DNA from: Pollenia angustigena
Lineage: Eukaryota; Arthropoda; Insecta; Diptera; Polleniidae
DNA length: 64,000 nt
NCBI GenBank assembly: GCA_930367215.1
Contig: OV884059.1
Coordinates: 155,804,511 to 155,868,510, forward strand
Reading direction: 5' to 3'
Part shown: positions 21,973-33,651 of the stretch, in pieces
How positions within the stretch are numbered: the first letter of the stretch is position 1
Layout of the letters: each line of letters opens with the position of its first letter
The notes under the pieces: model-generated
What the model was told of the DNA's origin: nothing
Databases searched by the model: none
Seen by the model: only the letters and a program-made list of their open reading frames with translations
Program-made: the position numbers and the translations under genes

Positions 21973-22529
21973 ATAGGTTTAAAATGCAATACTTAAGGCT
22001 CAGTTAGTCTTTACTTTCTGTTTCTGTTCTGTTCCGTGCCGTTCTGTTATGAAATAGTAATAGTTACTTTTTCCGTAGTAACTTATCAGCCATATATGAA
22101 AAATTTATTAGTTTTGCACCGTCCATCGCTTTATTTTAATAACTTTTATGCACATAAATATGAAAAAAATAAGTTTTATGAATTCTTAAAATCAAAAAAC
22201 AGTTTATTTCAATGTAAATATGTATGTATTTTTTATTATTTATTTTGCTGTCACTTACAAATTCTTAACATGTTTTTGATTTTAACAAACTGAACCGCAA
22301 CAGAACAGAAAAACTAAAAAATTTCATATGTTTTTTAATAACAAAAACAAGTCAGCTGATTCGTAACAGAACAGAAAGTAAAGACTAATTCTGCCTTTAA
22401 ACTCGACTACACATATTTTTTAAATCATACCATTTCCAAAAATTTTTTGGTTGTTTTATAGTGAGTACCAGAGAGTAAAAAAATGAGAGAATGCATTCAT
22501 TTACAGCCGAAATAAAATGTTAGTAATAT
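21973..22529. other. No gene recognised
   Basis: Contains a short word that appears inverted (AACAGAACAGAAA-like near 22300-22380 and TTTCTGTTCTGTT at 22017), perhaps the arms of a small old MITE. Nothing further. Confidence 0.35.
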
Positions 22530-22857
22530 ATTTTATAAGTTGTATAACACAAAGGTGCAAAATAAAAATTTTTTGTGTTGATAAAATATTTGTAGCAATT
22601 CTTTACCAATTCAATGTCGCTGATTTTAAAACTGCACTTTTTTTTATTCGGAAGCTTTTTGACTCTTAATCAGTTTCAAATATCTTATCAAACAATTGTA
22701 AAAAAATTAAAGATTTTTATGTTTTAAAAATTCATAAAAATTAAATATAGAAAAAAAGTGCAGTTTTAAAATCAGCGACATTGAATTGGTAAAGAGCTGC
22801 TACACATTTTCTAGCAACATGTTTAATTTTGTTCCCTTGTGTTATACAACTTATAAA
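22530..22857. mobile_element. Palindromic MITE
   Basis: TTATAAGTTGTATAACACAA near 22533 is inverted near 22838-22857. The inner arms are also paired: TACCAATTCAATGTCGCTGA (from 22604) mirrors a stretch ending at 22785. The loop is about 100 bp and A+T-rich. This is a foldback-type MITE with no coding capacity. Confidence 0.8.
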
Positions 22858-22919
22858 ACAAAATCTTCTAAATTTATACTTTTATGGCAGTTTCGTAATA
22901 GCAGAAGCTTTTCAAATAG

Positions 22920-23375
22920 GATGAACTTAATTTAATTTACGTTGCTTGGAACAAATAAATTTTAAATCCGAAAAAATTTGTTCGCATAGGTAGGTAGTGC
23001 CGAATAAAGAGAGACACTTAAATTAATTTTTTTTTCAGCTCAGGATACAACTCGCCATCAAAATCATTCCAGAACTCTACAATATTATTTTCTTCTAGAG
23101 CATTTACTTCGCTTCGTAGTATGATTAGTTGTGATTGAATATCAAATTCGAAGTTGCTTACATCGCAACGAAAAGGGTTTTCGAAAAGATCTAATAGCGG
23201 TTGTAAAATTACAAAATCTTGAAACCTGTCTTGAAAATTATTGAAAAGTGTTTCAAATATTACGGCATATTCATATCTTTTGTCGATTTCGAGATTTCTA
23301 TAAACAAGTGAAGTTTTTGGAAAATTGGAAAAATCACCAGTTTTAATTTGGGAAAAAATTAGAACCTGCTGTCAC
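22920..23375 (-). pseudogene. hAT transposase C-terminal relic, GTF2IRD2/ZBED5-like
   Basis: The minus strand from about 23375 reads QIKTGDFSNFPKTS, then KRYEYAVIFETLFNNFQDRF, QDFVILQPLLDLFENPFRCDV, and FWNDFDGELYPELKKK. After one frameshift near 23020 it continues LSLFGTTYLCEQIFSDLK. This order (a short Leu/Phe-rich block, LF.NPF..DV, FW...YP.L and LS.FG..Y.CEQ.FS..K) is the C-terminal and dimerisation region of hAT transposases of the type that gave rise to vertebrate GTF2IRD2 and ZBED5. It lacks a start codon and its upstream catalytic part was not found. It is decayed, with one frameshift and an upstream stop. The assignment to hAT is firm; the subtype is inference. Confidence 0.8.
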
Positions 23376-24677
23376 ATTTGCTTTTATCTGTATAGGATTA
23401 CACATAAATTGTAGCAAAACAAAACTTTTTTAACTTGTTTTTTTAAATATTTTTACTTACTTAAGAAAAGAGTTTTCAAAGAAAAAAAAAAACCACCGAC
23501 GCGATTGGTACAGAAACAAAAATATTTTAACAAGCACAAAATACCAACAAATTCTTGTGGCTTTTTCTTTTCTTAATAATTTCTGCATTTAGGTACGTCT
23601 TTTTAACGAAAAAAAAGGGACACTTTTGCAGGCATCAAAGGATTTTTTTCACAAACAAACCACATATCGTTAGCTTAAGTGCAAAACAATGTTGATATTA
23701 TTTGAAAATTACAAATTAATGGAATACAATATTTTTTCCTTAATAATATATCGGTTAACGCATTTTTATCTGAAATATTAAAAATTGATTTTAAATCTCA
23801 AATAATTACCATTTTACAAAGTTCTTTGCTTTGCATGTAAACTTATGAAATGTTATATTATTCTACATTTAAGTCTTAAAATTTAAACTCTAAATTTTTG
23901 ACCGCACAATATTTTTTGAGTGTGAGGTGAAACAAAATAATATAGCATCCGCTAGGCATGTACACTTGTCGAAGTCACATCGACCAATATGTCTAAGGAT
24001 TGGTGTGCACAATTGTGCAAAGAAATGGAAATCCCTGCTGTAGATTTACTTTTGTATCCGCTCACTTTTTGCAAAAAGGATTGCAATTATTTAAAAAACA
24101 TTTTAAACTCGTGCAATTTATTATCATGAAAGACTGGCTTTTAATGCATTTAATGTGGAAAAATATTCGCCTTAAACATGTATAAAAAAAATTAATTTTA
24201 TGCTCTAAAAACTATTACAATAATATAAAATGATATCGATTTTTTAACTTGTTAAAATTTTGAGCAACATTTTTGAAGAATTAAAATGACTTTTGATAAC
24301 ACGTGCGATTTTCCTGTTTAGATAAGAGTTCCAAAAATTTACTATTTTAGTAAAAGTTAATTGGAAAAACTACTTGTAGAGATATGATATACATATATTT
24401 TCAATGTTGTAGACAAGAAATGTGATTTGAAAAAAACACGCATTTGCATGCAAGTGCCGCCCGTAAGTGATTATCACAAACTCGAATTCCACAAACACGA
24501 ATAAATTTATAGCACTTCCTCTTTTTCTAATTCGGGAATTAGATTGATTTCAATACTTACAATTTTAAAACGAATAACCAGTTTATTTAAAATCCGTATA
24601 TTTACCTGAAATAAAACAGAAAATATACAAATTTATTAGCAACTTTATAAAAAAAAAAAAAAACAAGTAAGAATATA
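23376..24677. other. A+T-rich, one small ORF only
   Basis: More 5' parts of the hAT relic would be expected here on the minus strand but I cannot read them. The only other item is the short frame at 23989. Confidence 0.4.
23989..24129 (+). CDS. Small Cys-containing ORF, unsupported
   Basis: A 46-codon frame begins MSKDWCAQLCKEMEIPAV, continues LLLYPLTFCKKDCNYL and ends at TGA 24127. Five Cys in two C-x3-C pairs plus one are suggestive, but no family fits and there is no promoter or splice evidence. Most likely a chance frame. Confidence 0.1.
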   Translation: MSKDWCAQLCKEMEIPAVDLLLYPLTFCKKDCNYLKNILNSCNLLS

Positions 24678-25234
24678 CAGTTAAAGCCCGGTTTAAAGAA
24701 TGATATAATGTTCAGACCTTTCGTTATACCGAGATATTCGTTATATCGATCAGTCGTTTTTTACCTTCAAATTTTATAAAAAACGGTGGTCCACACTTTG
24801 AAAAACATCAAAATTTAATTGGCTTTATAATTTAGTGTAGATATAAATAAAACTTTAATAAGATTTTGGTATTCCATACTTTTGGGATATTTCTGAAAGA
24901 TTTACACCTTTCTTACACTCTTCTAAAATCTTTAAATATTAATCAAAAGCGATTCTTTTTCGATTTGACATCTCGTTTTCACAATGAACCAAACAAAACT
25001 ACTGAAACTTTAACGAAAACAGCAACGCATCACACGTGTTCTTCAAATACAAAGCAAAGAAGCCAAAAACACACACAAAAATTTAACGGTTCTATTACGA
25101 TTTTTTTATTTTGCTTTGTCATTCGTTAAATCGGGATTATTATTCGCTATATAAGGTAGTTAATGTAAAAAGTTGGCCATTCGTTATATCGGATATTCGT
25201 TAAACTGCGTATTCGTTATACCGGGCTTTGACTG
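24678..25234. mobile_element. Pogo/Tigger-like MITE, TIR CAGTTAAAGCCCGG
   Basis: CAGTTAAAGCCCGG at 24678 mirrors CCGGGCTTTGACTG ending 25234, with TA on both sides. Interior words of the ATTCGTTATATCG type are repeated near both ends. This is the usual look of TA-inserting pogo/Tigger MITEs. The frame at 24866-25129 has no domain. Confidence 0.8.
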
Positions 25235-25284
25235 TATTCGGTTTTGCTGAATCTTATATACCCTATCACCATAGTATGTACTAA

Positions 25285-25470
25285 AATGCAATTTTTTTGA
25301 ATTTTAACTTAACTGATTTTTGTTTTGTTTTTGGATTCCAAAAGATTAATTTTTTTAAAAAATTGATATTTTTCTAAATACTTCTTCTAAAACCGGTTCA
25401 CTGGTGAAAATTCAATTACTTTTTTAATTAATATCACAAATTTTGTAATTAAAATCAATTTTTTTCTGTG
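25285..25470. mobile_element. Partial MITE ending TTTTTTTCTGTG
   Basis: The right end (ATTAAAATCAATTTTTTTCTGTG, shown here by position 25448-25470) matches the end of the MITE at 38757-39011. A left end is not found. Confidence 0.35.
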
Positions 25471-25816
25471 TACATATGGTCCCCTCAATATAACAATAGC
25501 GTATACATTTTTTGGGGTTTTGAGAAAATCGTGTTAAGTTTTTGTCAAATCGGATGTCTTTTAAAACCTCAATATCGCGGTAAATAAAAATTCTTCATAT
25601 TGGATTTTTCGACGATTACATAATACCGTTTCTTGTATATAAATTGACCCATTTTTTTATTCTACGCATCCTTTAAGACCATAATTATGTCATGCAAAGT
25701 GTAAGTCCTCCATAAAGGCTATTTTATTTTCTAAGGAATTCGTATGATGTATCTGATACTATATTTTATTTTGTATGGTAAACACGCTGTTTTATTCAAT
25801 AATTTTACGGTATTTT

Positions 25817-27064
25817 TATACCCTCCACCACAATTAGTGGTGAAGAGGTTATACTAAGTTTGTCATTCCGTGTGAAACTTTTTTATTATTCATCTCAGAC
25901 CCCATAAAGTATTCTGGGTCCTTGAGTAATTCTAAGTCGATTTAGCCATGTCCGTCTGTTGAAAACACGCTCACTTTCGAAAAACTCAAAAGAACTAAAC
26001 AAACTGGGTGTCAAATTGCTTGTAGTTATCCTAAGCAGTTTGGGATTGAAATCCAGGAAAATCGGTTCAGTAGAATCAGAGCTATGCATCAAAATGTGGA
26101 ACCACCACCTAAAAAAATTGATAATTTTGTTACAAAAACTAACATAAATAGTGGAATAATGCACAGAATGATTTAAGATTTTGCAAAAATTCGTTTTATT
26201 CCACTGGAAATCACGTTGTAAAATTTTGTGAAGATCCGTCCATTATTTACCCTAGGCCCCATATAAGCCCTACTCCCGGAAGAGAGTAAGTACGCCTAAA
26301 ACCCTAATTAACAACGCTATCATAACAAAATTTGGTTCGTCAAAGTTTTATAGGACTAGATATAACACTGTGATGTTTCGTTAATATCGATCCATAATTT
26401 ATCCTAGGCCCCATATAAACCTTACTCCCGGAAAACAGCTTTGTACGCCTAAATCTGTAAAAAATAATGCTATCATAACAAAATTTGGTACATCACAGTT
26501 TTATAGAACTAGAAATGATACTGTGAAATTTCGTGAAGATCGGTGCATAATTTACCAAAGGCCTCATATAAAGCCCCAGCAGAAAACTTTCTTCCAGTTT
26601 AGCTTCATATGGCCAGAAAAAATGTTTTGCAATTTTGTGATATACGGTCCATAATTTACCTTAGATTCCATTTTAACAGCCTTCTGAAATTTAATACCAG
26701 AAATCGTTCTGCAGAATTTGGGATGATTGGTTCATAGCTTACCATGGCTTCAATATAAATTGCCCTCCTGAAAATCATTTAGGTTCGGCTTAAACTGTTA
26801 CGAATCATGATATTTTACTCAAGCTAGTTAAAATTGATAAGTTTTAAGTTAAAATTGCTAAAAAAAAAAAAAGCATTAAACTTTCTGATTGTCGGGCAGT
26901 AATTTTATATAGGCCTAAACCGCAACCAATTTTAATGCAGATGTCTGTTTTTGCAAAGATTATAATAATTAATATACATTATACACGTATTACTCCTAAA
27001 ACATTCGATATGTCGGTGGAGGGTATCAAAGATTCGGCACAGCCGAATATAGCATTCTAACTTG
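25817..27064 (+). mobile_element. Helentron/DINE-like element, copy 2, complete
   Basis: It opens with ATACCCTCCACCACAATTAG (25818) and ends with TCGGTGGAGGGTAT and the hairpin ATTCGGCACAGCCGAAT. The 5' block and 3' block are inverse to each other. It contains two clear 153-bp units (26220-26550) and a further region (26570-26950) absent from other copies. Near the 5' end are the GTCATTCCGTGTGAAAC and CGATTTAGCCATGTCCGTC phrases common to fly elements of this type. Non-coding. Confidence 0.8.
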
Positions 27065-27317
27065 TTATTAAAATATTTGATCTCAAAAAAATCAATTATA
27101 AAACAGTGATTAATTCATAGTTTTGTTAATTCACTGGCACATATTCATTACTTTCCAATTTGGGTTATTATAAACAAAAAATTATGACAAATTAAGGACA
27201 ACATTGCGTAAATGAAAAAAACCTAGAAATTCATTCGTCTTCTTTCTCTTCCTCTGCTACATCATCTCGCTCATCTTAACAATTTCGCTTCTTTCCACCT
27301 TGTAAGTTAAAAAGAAA

Positions 27318-27517
27318 ATGACTGCGAGTCACGAGGAATTACATTCTTCCTGCACAAATTTTGGAGATCATGCAGCTTTCGGTGGTCGGAATGAAACTAT
27401 TTCTCAAACAATGGTGTATATTATTATAAGCTATTTTATGTGTTAAAGTTTTCATAAATTGCATTTTTTCTACAGGCTAAAATGGAGTATAATGCGTATA
27501 AACTATTATTCTTTTAA
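27318..27517 (+). CDS. Possible two-exon small ORF inside the long-TIR element
   Basis: ATG at 27318 opens 32 codons (MTASHEELHSSCTNFGDH, AAFGGRNETISQTM) ending at 27413. A donor, ATG|GTGTAT, and an acceptor, TTTTTTCTACAG ending 27475, bound a 62-nt intron, a typical size for flies. The second part (27476-27517) reads AKMEYNAYKLLFF and stops. Without splicing the frame ends after 10 more codons. The stretch is less A+T-rich than its neighbours. It lies inside an inverted-repeat element, so it could be a transposase remnant or captured host sequence. I do not recognise it. Confidence 0.22.
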
Positions 27518-28036
27518 CAACTTTGGAGTGGCAATTTCAAGTAGAATAGCGCATATAAGCGTACAAACTTATTGAAGGAAAATTTTGAACAAGGAATTAT
27601 ACACTATTTTTTTCAACGTCTTTTTGGCCCACTTCTTGGAAGTAGAATTTGAGAAAATTTTGACCAGACATAAAATCAATGATGGAGATTCTAAATATGC
27701 AATAAAAAAATAATAGCGTATGACCACATACGCTATTGTTATATTAAGGGGACAATATATACTTTTTTTGCTAACAGTTGCTTTGAGTGAAAACGTTCAA
27801 AACCAAGTACATATTTTCCAATATTATTTAAATTAAAAAAAAAAAAACATATTTAATTGCTTAATAATTTTGCCTAATCTACAAAAACATTTGAGAACAA
27901 TAATTTTATGAAACTAAATAAAGCTATCAAAATCTTTACGGTCTATTTAGTGTAAATAAAGTGTTATTATTTTAAAACATTTTTTACAAAACAAATAATT
28001 TTTGTTTTATTTCAGAAATATGAATTACATAAAAAA

Positions 28037-29135
28037 ACAAGTTAGAGTGCTATATTCGGCTGTGCCGAATCTTTGATACCCTCCACCAGTTCGAATGTTT
28101 AAGGAGTAATATCTGTATGATGTTATTATTATCTTAAACTGTGACGATTTGTTATTAATTATGGATTTAGGCGACTAAACTGTTTTCCGGTAGTAGGGTT
28201 TATATGGGGCCTAGGGTAAATTATGGACCGATCTTCACGAAATTTCACAGTCTTTTTCCCAGTTCTATAAAACTTTGATGTACCAAATTTTGTTATGATA
28301 GCATTATTTTTTACGGATTTAGGCGTACTAAACTGTTTTCCGGGAGTAGGGTTTATATGGGGCCCAGGGTAAATTATGGACCGATCTTCACGAAATTACA
28401 CAGTTTTATTTCTTGTCCTATAAAACTTTGATGTACCAAATTTTGTTATGATAGCATTATTTTTTACGTTTTTAGGCGTACTAAGTTGTTTTCCGGAAGT
28501 AGGTTTTATATGGGGCCTATGGTAAATTATGGACCGATCTTCACGAAACTTAACAGTTTAATTTCTGGTCCTATGTAACTGTGACTTGCCAAAATTTGTA
28601 ATGATAGCATTGTTAGTTAGGGTTTTAGGCTTAATATACTGTTTTCCGGGAGTAGGGCTTATATGGGGCCTAGGGTAAATTATTGACGGATCTTCACGAA
28701 ATTTCGCAGCGTGATTTCCAGTTGAATAAAACGAATTGTTGCGAAATCTTATATCATTCTGTGCATTTTTCTACCATTTATGTTAGTTTTTGTAACAAAA
28801 TTATCAATTTTTTTTAGGTGGTGGTTCCACATTTTGATTCATAGCTCAGATCCTATTGAACCGATTTTTCTGAATTTCAATCCCAAACTGCTTAGGATAA
28901 CTACAAGCAATTTGACACCAAGTTTGTTGATTTCTTTTGAGTTTTTCGAAAGTGAGCGTGTTTTCAACAGACGGACAGACGGACAGACAGACGGACATGG
29001 CTAAATCGACTTAAAATTACTCAAGGACCCAGAATATATATACTTTATAGGGTCTGAGATGAATAGTAAAAAAGTTTCACACGGAATGACAAACTGAATA
29101 TACCCTCTTCACAACTAATTGTGGTGGAGGGTATA
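28037..29135 (-). mobile_element. Helentron/DINE-like element, copy 3
   Basis: Reverse orientation: the hairpin end comes first (28054-28070) and the TATACCCTCCACCAC end last (about 29120-29135, inverted). Four 153-bp units are present, with CGATCTTCAC at about 28230, 28383, 28536 and 28688. Unit-specific variants (for example GGGAAAAAGACTGTG) are shared with copy 1, so the two are close relatives. A GACGGACAGACGGACAG tract lies near 28970-28997. Confidence 0.85.
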
Positions 29136-30158
29136 AAAAATTCAATAGAAAACAACAATTTACGTAATTCTAAAACTCTCATCAAACACATTGACTGTAA
29201 TTAAGGAAAATGGAAACGAAAATCTTTCAAAAAGTTATAAAAATAAAATTTAAATAAATTTTGAAATAAATTTATAATGAGGAATCATGTGTTTAATATA
29301 AAAAAAAGAACATAAAGAAGTGTTCCCAAGTCTGTTCCTTGTTTGTTTGCCAATGTCGTTACAAACCACAAACTTTAACTGAAAAATTCACTTGTTTGAC
29401 GTCAGTAAAAATTAAAGAAAAAGAATTCTAAAAATTCTGTGTTCCATAATGGTAATAAACACTTCTTCTTGCGCCTACTTTTGTCTTTTTTCGGTTTTTC
29501 TTTTCTTTTTTTAGTTGTTGAAGAATTTTGTGGCATTTTAAAAATTTGTATTTCTTTTTCTTTTTATTTCATTTTTTTTTTTTTTTTTTCAATTTCAAGT
29601 GTCTGTGGTCATGGCAAAAAAACGCCTGGTGTGTTTTATTTAAATTTGTTGAAAATTATTTAAATTATTTGGAAAAGTTTTCAGTTCTATTAATGGAAAT
29701 CATGTTTATTTTTTTTTTTTTTAATTTATGACTTAACTCACCTGTTTATTGGAAAAGAAACAGTTGTTCGCTAGAGTTTATTGTTGTAAGTTGGATTTAT
29801 GAAATCGGAAATAGCGCATAAATTATAGGATTTTTTGTTTTTAAACACGCAGGCACATGTTTAAATTAAATGCAAGAATGATTATTTGTACAGTGGTTAG
29901 AAAAATTATTGCTTTAGGACAAACATTTTATCAACGTCGCATGGGAGATTTTTAGATCAATCGCAGTTTTCTACTCTCAATTTAATTCCTATCCTCATCT
30001 CACTTCAGACTCTGACTCTCGCTTCAGACTTTGGCTCTGAAGTTCAGAGCCAAAGTAATGTTGCGTGAGTTAATCTCAAAAACACACGTACAACGCAATC
30101 TTGCGAAGGGCCCTAGCCAATAATTCGTTCAGGACTTTTAAATTCTTGAATGTCAATA
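29136..30158. other. No gene recognised
   Basis: Poly-T tracts at 29572-29589 and 29707-29722 and a small hairpin-like CAGACT/GAAGTTCAGAGCC stretch near 30010-30050. Open frames over the T tracts are not credible genes. Confidence 0.5.
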
Positions 30159-30646
30159 CACCCAGAGAAAAAACATGTTTAAATATGGTCCCCTCCAACA
30201 ATACTATGTTTAAAGAAAATTCTAACCATATTATGTTAAAATTAACCATATTATTGTCAACGGCAACCATATTATGGTTAAAAAAAGTCCTCCATCAAGA
30301 AGCCACAACCATATTATGGTTGCCTCCGAACATATATTGGTAAATAATAACTAAAATATGTTTAACATTTATAATAGCATGGTTGGTTTTCAACCATAGC
30401 ATGTTGCTCTTGAAAAAGAGAAAAATACTATTTTTAATTTAAAAACAAATTATTGTCATATTTAACCATAACCTGTTTAGAGGCAACCATAATATGGTTG
30501 TGGCTTCTTGATGGAGGAATATTTTAACCATAATATGGTTGTCGTTGACAATAATGTGGTTAAATTAAACGTAATATGGTTAACATTTTCTTTAAACATA
30601 GTATTGTTGGAGGTGACCATATTTAAACATGTTTTTTCTCTGCGTG
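30159..30646. mobile_element. TA-flanked MITE, TIR CACCCAGAGAAAAAACATG, copy b
   Basis: Same family and almost the same length as the element at 19219. The TIR CAGAGAAAAAACATGTTTAA is perfect at both ends, and TA flanks both sides. Inner CAACCATAATATGGTTG words are inverted about the centre. Confidence 0.9.
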
Positions 30647-30779
30647 TAGGTCTTGTGATACCAAATTAAACATAAGCCGGCTGCGATTATTAAACGAACT
30701 GTCAGGTTTTAAAACTTAAATTATCTTGGTTTATTGGACGCATCTTTATACAAAAAAAGTTAGCGCCTCGAGTTTGGTA

Positions 30780-31540
30780 CACCGTTATGAGGTTTAGAAT
30801 CTAAACTTTAGATTCATCTAAAAGTTCTTTGTGATTAAATGCAACAAAATTTATGCAAAAGTCGGAATCACGTGATCGCAAGAAAGTTTTAGCACCAATA
30901 ATAGTTAAGCGTTTGGTCAGACAAGGCAAGAAGACCCCTTTTATACCAGCTTCAGATCTAAAAAACGAGCTAAGTGTAAACGAAAGTATTGAAACTATTC
31001 GTCCTAGATTGCAAGACAACAACTTGAATGAGTGTTGTCACCGAAAATTGCCCCTGCTCACACGTAAAAAGGAACGCGTTCTTACGTCAGAAAACCCCTC
31101 ACGCTGAATTCAATCCAAAATTCACAAAAAACCCATTACACATGGTGGTTTAAGCATTATGGTATGGGGGTGTTTTTCCTACAGAGCAGGACCCATATAT
31201 TTTATCATAACAATCATGGATAAGACACTTTACGTTAATATCCTCCGGGAAATAATGCTACCATATTTTTCTAAGGAAATGCCGCTGGATTGGGTCTTCC
31301 AGCAAGGCAACGACCCGAGGCATACCAGCAAACTTGCCAAAAAGTTGTTTCAGGACAATAAACTTGATGGAATGGCCAGTTCTGTCCCCAGTTCTAAATC
31401 TAATCCGAGAATTTATGAACAGATATAAATAAGGGAGTATCCAAATTACAACCGACCGGTAAGGAAGCCCTTTGTAGGGCTGTTCAGCAAATCTGGAACA
31501 GAATTTCGAAGGAGAGGTGATGCAAAAATGCGGAGGTTAT
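30780..31540 (+). pseudogene. Tc1-like transposase relic
   Basis: Two frames together give a decayed Tc1-type (DD34E) transposase. The first part (about 30853-31107) includes IIVKRLVRQGKKTPF and ESIETIRPRL, the DNA-binding half. The second (from about 31141) reads GGLSIMVWGCFSY, then DKTLYVNILREIMLPYF, WVFQQGNDPRHTSKL and LFQDNKLDGM. In Tc1 relatives the last block is QQDNDPKHTS, so the second catalytic Asp appears replaced by Gly. The following WPSQSPDLNPIE block is unrecognisable. Several stops and frameshifts. No TIR identified; the left end may be cut by the MITE at 30159. Confidence 0.85.
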
Positions 31541-31641
31541 TGCCAATAGTGGACACGCAACAAAATATAATTTGAATATGAGAAGACATCAAAAAAACAT
31601 TAAATGCAAAATCTGTTTGGTTAAAGTATTTATTTTTAATA

Positions 31642-33053
31642 AAGGGTTTTCCAATAGGTACTCGACAACTTTGAATTTAATTTGTTAACGCACTATTTCA
31701 CTGATCATCTAACAGTTACTTTCTTCTTTTCTATCAGTTAACTCAACATTTTAAGTACACGAAATTATAAAAATGTACTACCGAAATTCGAAGTCGGTGA
31801 CCGCAACTTTAAGAGCGTTAACTCCAATTTTCGGTCGTTATTCTCGCCCTAGTAGACAAGCAATAACAAGTTTGGTGCAATAATTTGAGTCTACATATTC
31901 ATTGTGTGATGATGCCGTGCCAGAGAGACAACCGGTTGGTCGAAGTAACGAAAATATCGCCGCCGTTCCGGCGTCCGAAGCAAACAATTCAAATCAGTAG
32001 ATTCCGCGGCGTTTTTAATAACTGGGCATCGCAAAAACCACTTTATTGCGAATTTTGCGTAAAGATCTTGGTTTACACCTATACAAGATTTATCTGACTT
32101 AAGAATTGAAGCCGATGGATCATTTGACGAAGCTCATTTTTAGCTGAATATTGGGTTAGTCAATAAGCAAAATATGTGTTATTGGTTTGCTGAAAATCCA
32201 CATATGCTTTATGAATCACCACTTTATCCTCAAAAAATAACTGTTTGGTGCGGTTTGCATGCCGGCGGCGTCATGGGTGCATATTTTTTTGTCGACAATA
32301 AAGATCGTAACGTAACTGTGAATGGCGATCGTTATGATTACCGGTTATTTTTGGTCCCAATTGGAAAACATGGACTTGGACGACATGTGGTTTCAACAGG
32401 ACGGTGCCACAAGCCACACAGCACACGTTACAATCGATTTATCGAAGAGTAAGTTTGGTGAACGTGTTACCTTAAGAAATGGACCAGTAAATTGGCAGCT
32501 TCGTTCGTGCGATTTAACGCCTCTAGACTTTTTTCTTTGGGGCTACGTCAAATCCTTGGTCTATCAGGGGTGTTCTGTATCTCGAAAACTTAAAACGCAA
32601 GAATTTTAAACGTCGTTTTTTAATAAGATTTCTGTAATAAAAGAATTTTATGACAAATATTATGCAAATATTTCTCTATTTAACAGAATTTTATAACAAA
32701 AATTATAAAAATTATATTATAAGTGTATTAAAAACAATTTCCAAATTCTTGCGTTTTGCGTTTTCGATTTCCAGAACACCCCAGTATGCCAACAAGCCGA
32801 AGACGTTGGAAAAACTCAGATCCAACATTGAACGCAAAATAGCGGTCGAAATGTGTGACCGAGTCATCGAAAATTGTGTCCAAAGAATCGACCGTTGCCG
32901 ACGTGCCCGCGGTGGCCATATGAACGAAGACGAGTTCCATTCATAAATATTTTGATTGTATTTCAAGTCGATCATAAAGTTATGGAAATATCTCACATCG
33001 TTTGCGTTTTATTTAAAAAAAAAATGTTGTCAAGTCCTTATTGGAAAACCCTT
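31642..33053 (+). mobile_element. mariner element, near full length, broken
   Basis: TIR AAGGGTTTTCCAATA at 31642 is mirrored by TATTGGAAAACCCTT ending 33053, with TA on both sides. The transposase is readable but frameshifted: VTATLRALTPIFGRYSRPSR near 31795, QKITVWCGLHAGGVMG near 32233, DMWFQQDGATSHTAHV near 32377 (second catalytic Asp present) and RSCDLTPLDFFLWGYVKSL near 32505 (third Asp). The C-terminus, CQRIDRCRRARGGHMNEDEF-like, is near 32878. The C-terminal part is split by a MITE (32565-32784). Pseudogene; several stops lie before 32160. Confidence 0.92.
32565..32784. mobile_element. 220-bp MITE, TIR CAGGGGTGTTCTG, in mariner ORF
   Basis: It starts CAGGGGTGTTCTG and ends CAGAACACCCCAG. 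TAT lies on both sides (32562-32564 and 32785-32787), a 3-bp target duplication. Removing the insert with one TAT restores the mariner reading across the junction (VY followed by ANKPKTLEKL), which fixes the boundaries. A second copy of this family is at 36678-38387. Confidence 0.92.
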
Positions 33054-33651
33054 TACAAGAAGAACTGTAGTGCTTTACATACATACATACAGCTGTACAT
33101 CCATAATAAAAAAATTAATTTTTTTTATTTGTTTACCATTCAATTTTGACGAACAGTGTAAAGTTCACAACCGGCTGTTCACAACAGTGCTGCTCAGTAT
33201 AAAATGGTACTTTAGTAGTTAGCGCTATAGAACAGTTTGTGAATATGCTGATAATAATAATAAAAAATTGTTTTTTTTTTATCCAGCAAACATTAATCAA
33301 AAATAAATAAAAATGTTTTAGAATTTGTTTTTAATTTTTTGGGTTTTTTTTTTTCTTGAAAATAGTAAATCTTTTTATGAATAAAAATATGGCAACACTG
33401 GGTGTGGGCCTTATCAAGGGTTTATCGGGGGCTTAATTACCGCATTCGATATCGATTGACATTACAATAAAATTTTAATAGGAAGTTCGGTCAATATCGA
33501 ATACCGTAATTTGGCCTCTAAATTCTCTCTCCCTGGTCAATTCTTTTTTAAGCAAAAATTTTAAGTCCTCCTTTTTTTATTTTTGATCTTCAACTTTAAA
33601 CTAGTAAAGAAATTCTTTTTATTTCTTGAAAAAAATTCAATGTTGTAAATA
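33054..33651. other. No gene; one short palindrome
   Basis: TTACCGCATTCGATATCGATTGAC (near 33438, 24 bp, given by position) is roughly inverted at 33489-33520, forming a small palindromic unit. Otherwise A+T-rich. Confidence 0.4.

Larger units (their letters stand above)
25479..27753. mobile_element. Long-TIR element GTCCCCT, split by a Helentron-like copy
   Basis: GTCCCCTCAATATAACAATA at 25479 is inverted at the right end (27733-27753), and the match continues through AGCGTAT. Just inside the right end there is a hairpin (AATAGCGTATG/CATACGCTATT). No target duplication is clear. Helentron-like copy 2 (25817-27064) sits inside it. The remaining right part holds an ORF with splice signals (27318-27517). 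Confidence 0.65.

Noticed and set aside
29439..29731. Phe-rich frames (+)
   Set aside because: Generated by T tracts; no start context, domain or splice support.
30801..31022. 73-codon frame (-)
   Set aside because: Shadow of the Tc1 transposase relic on the plus strand.
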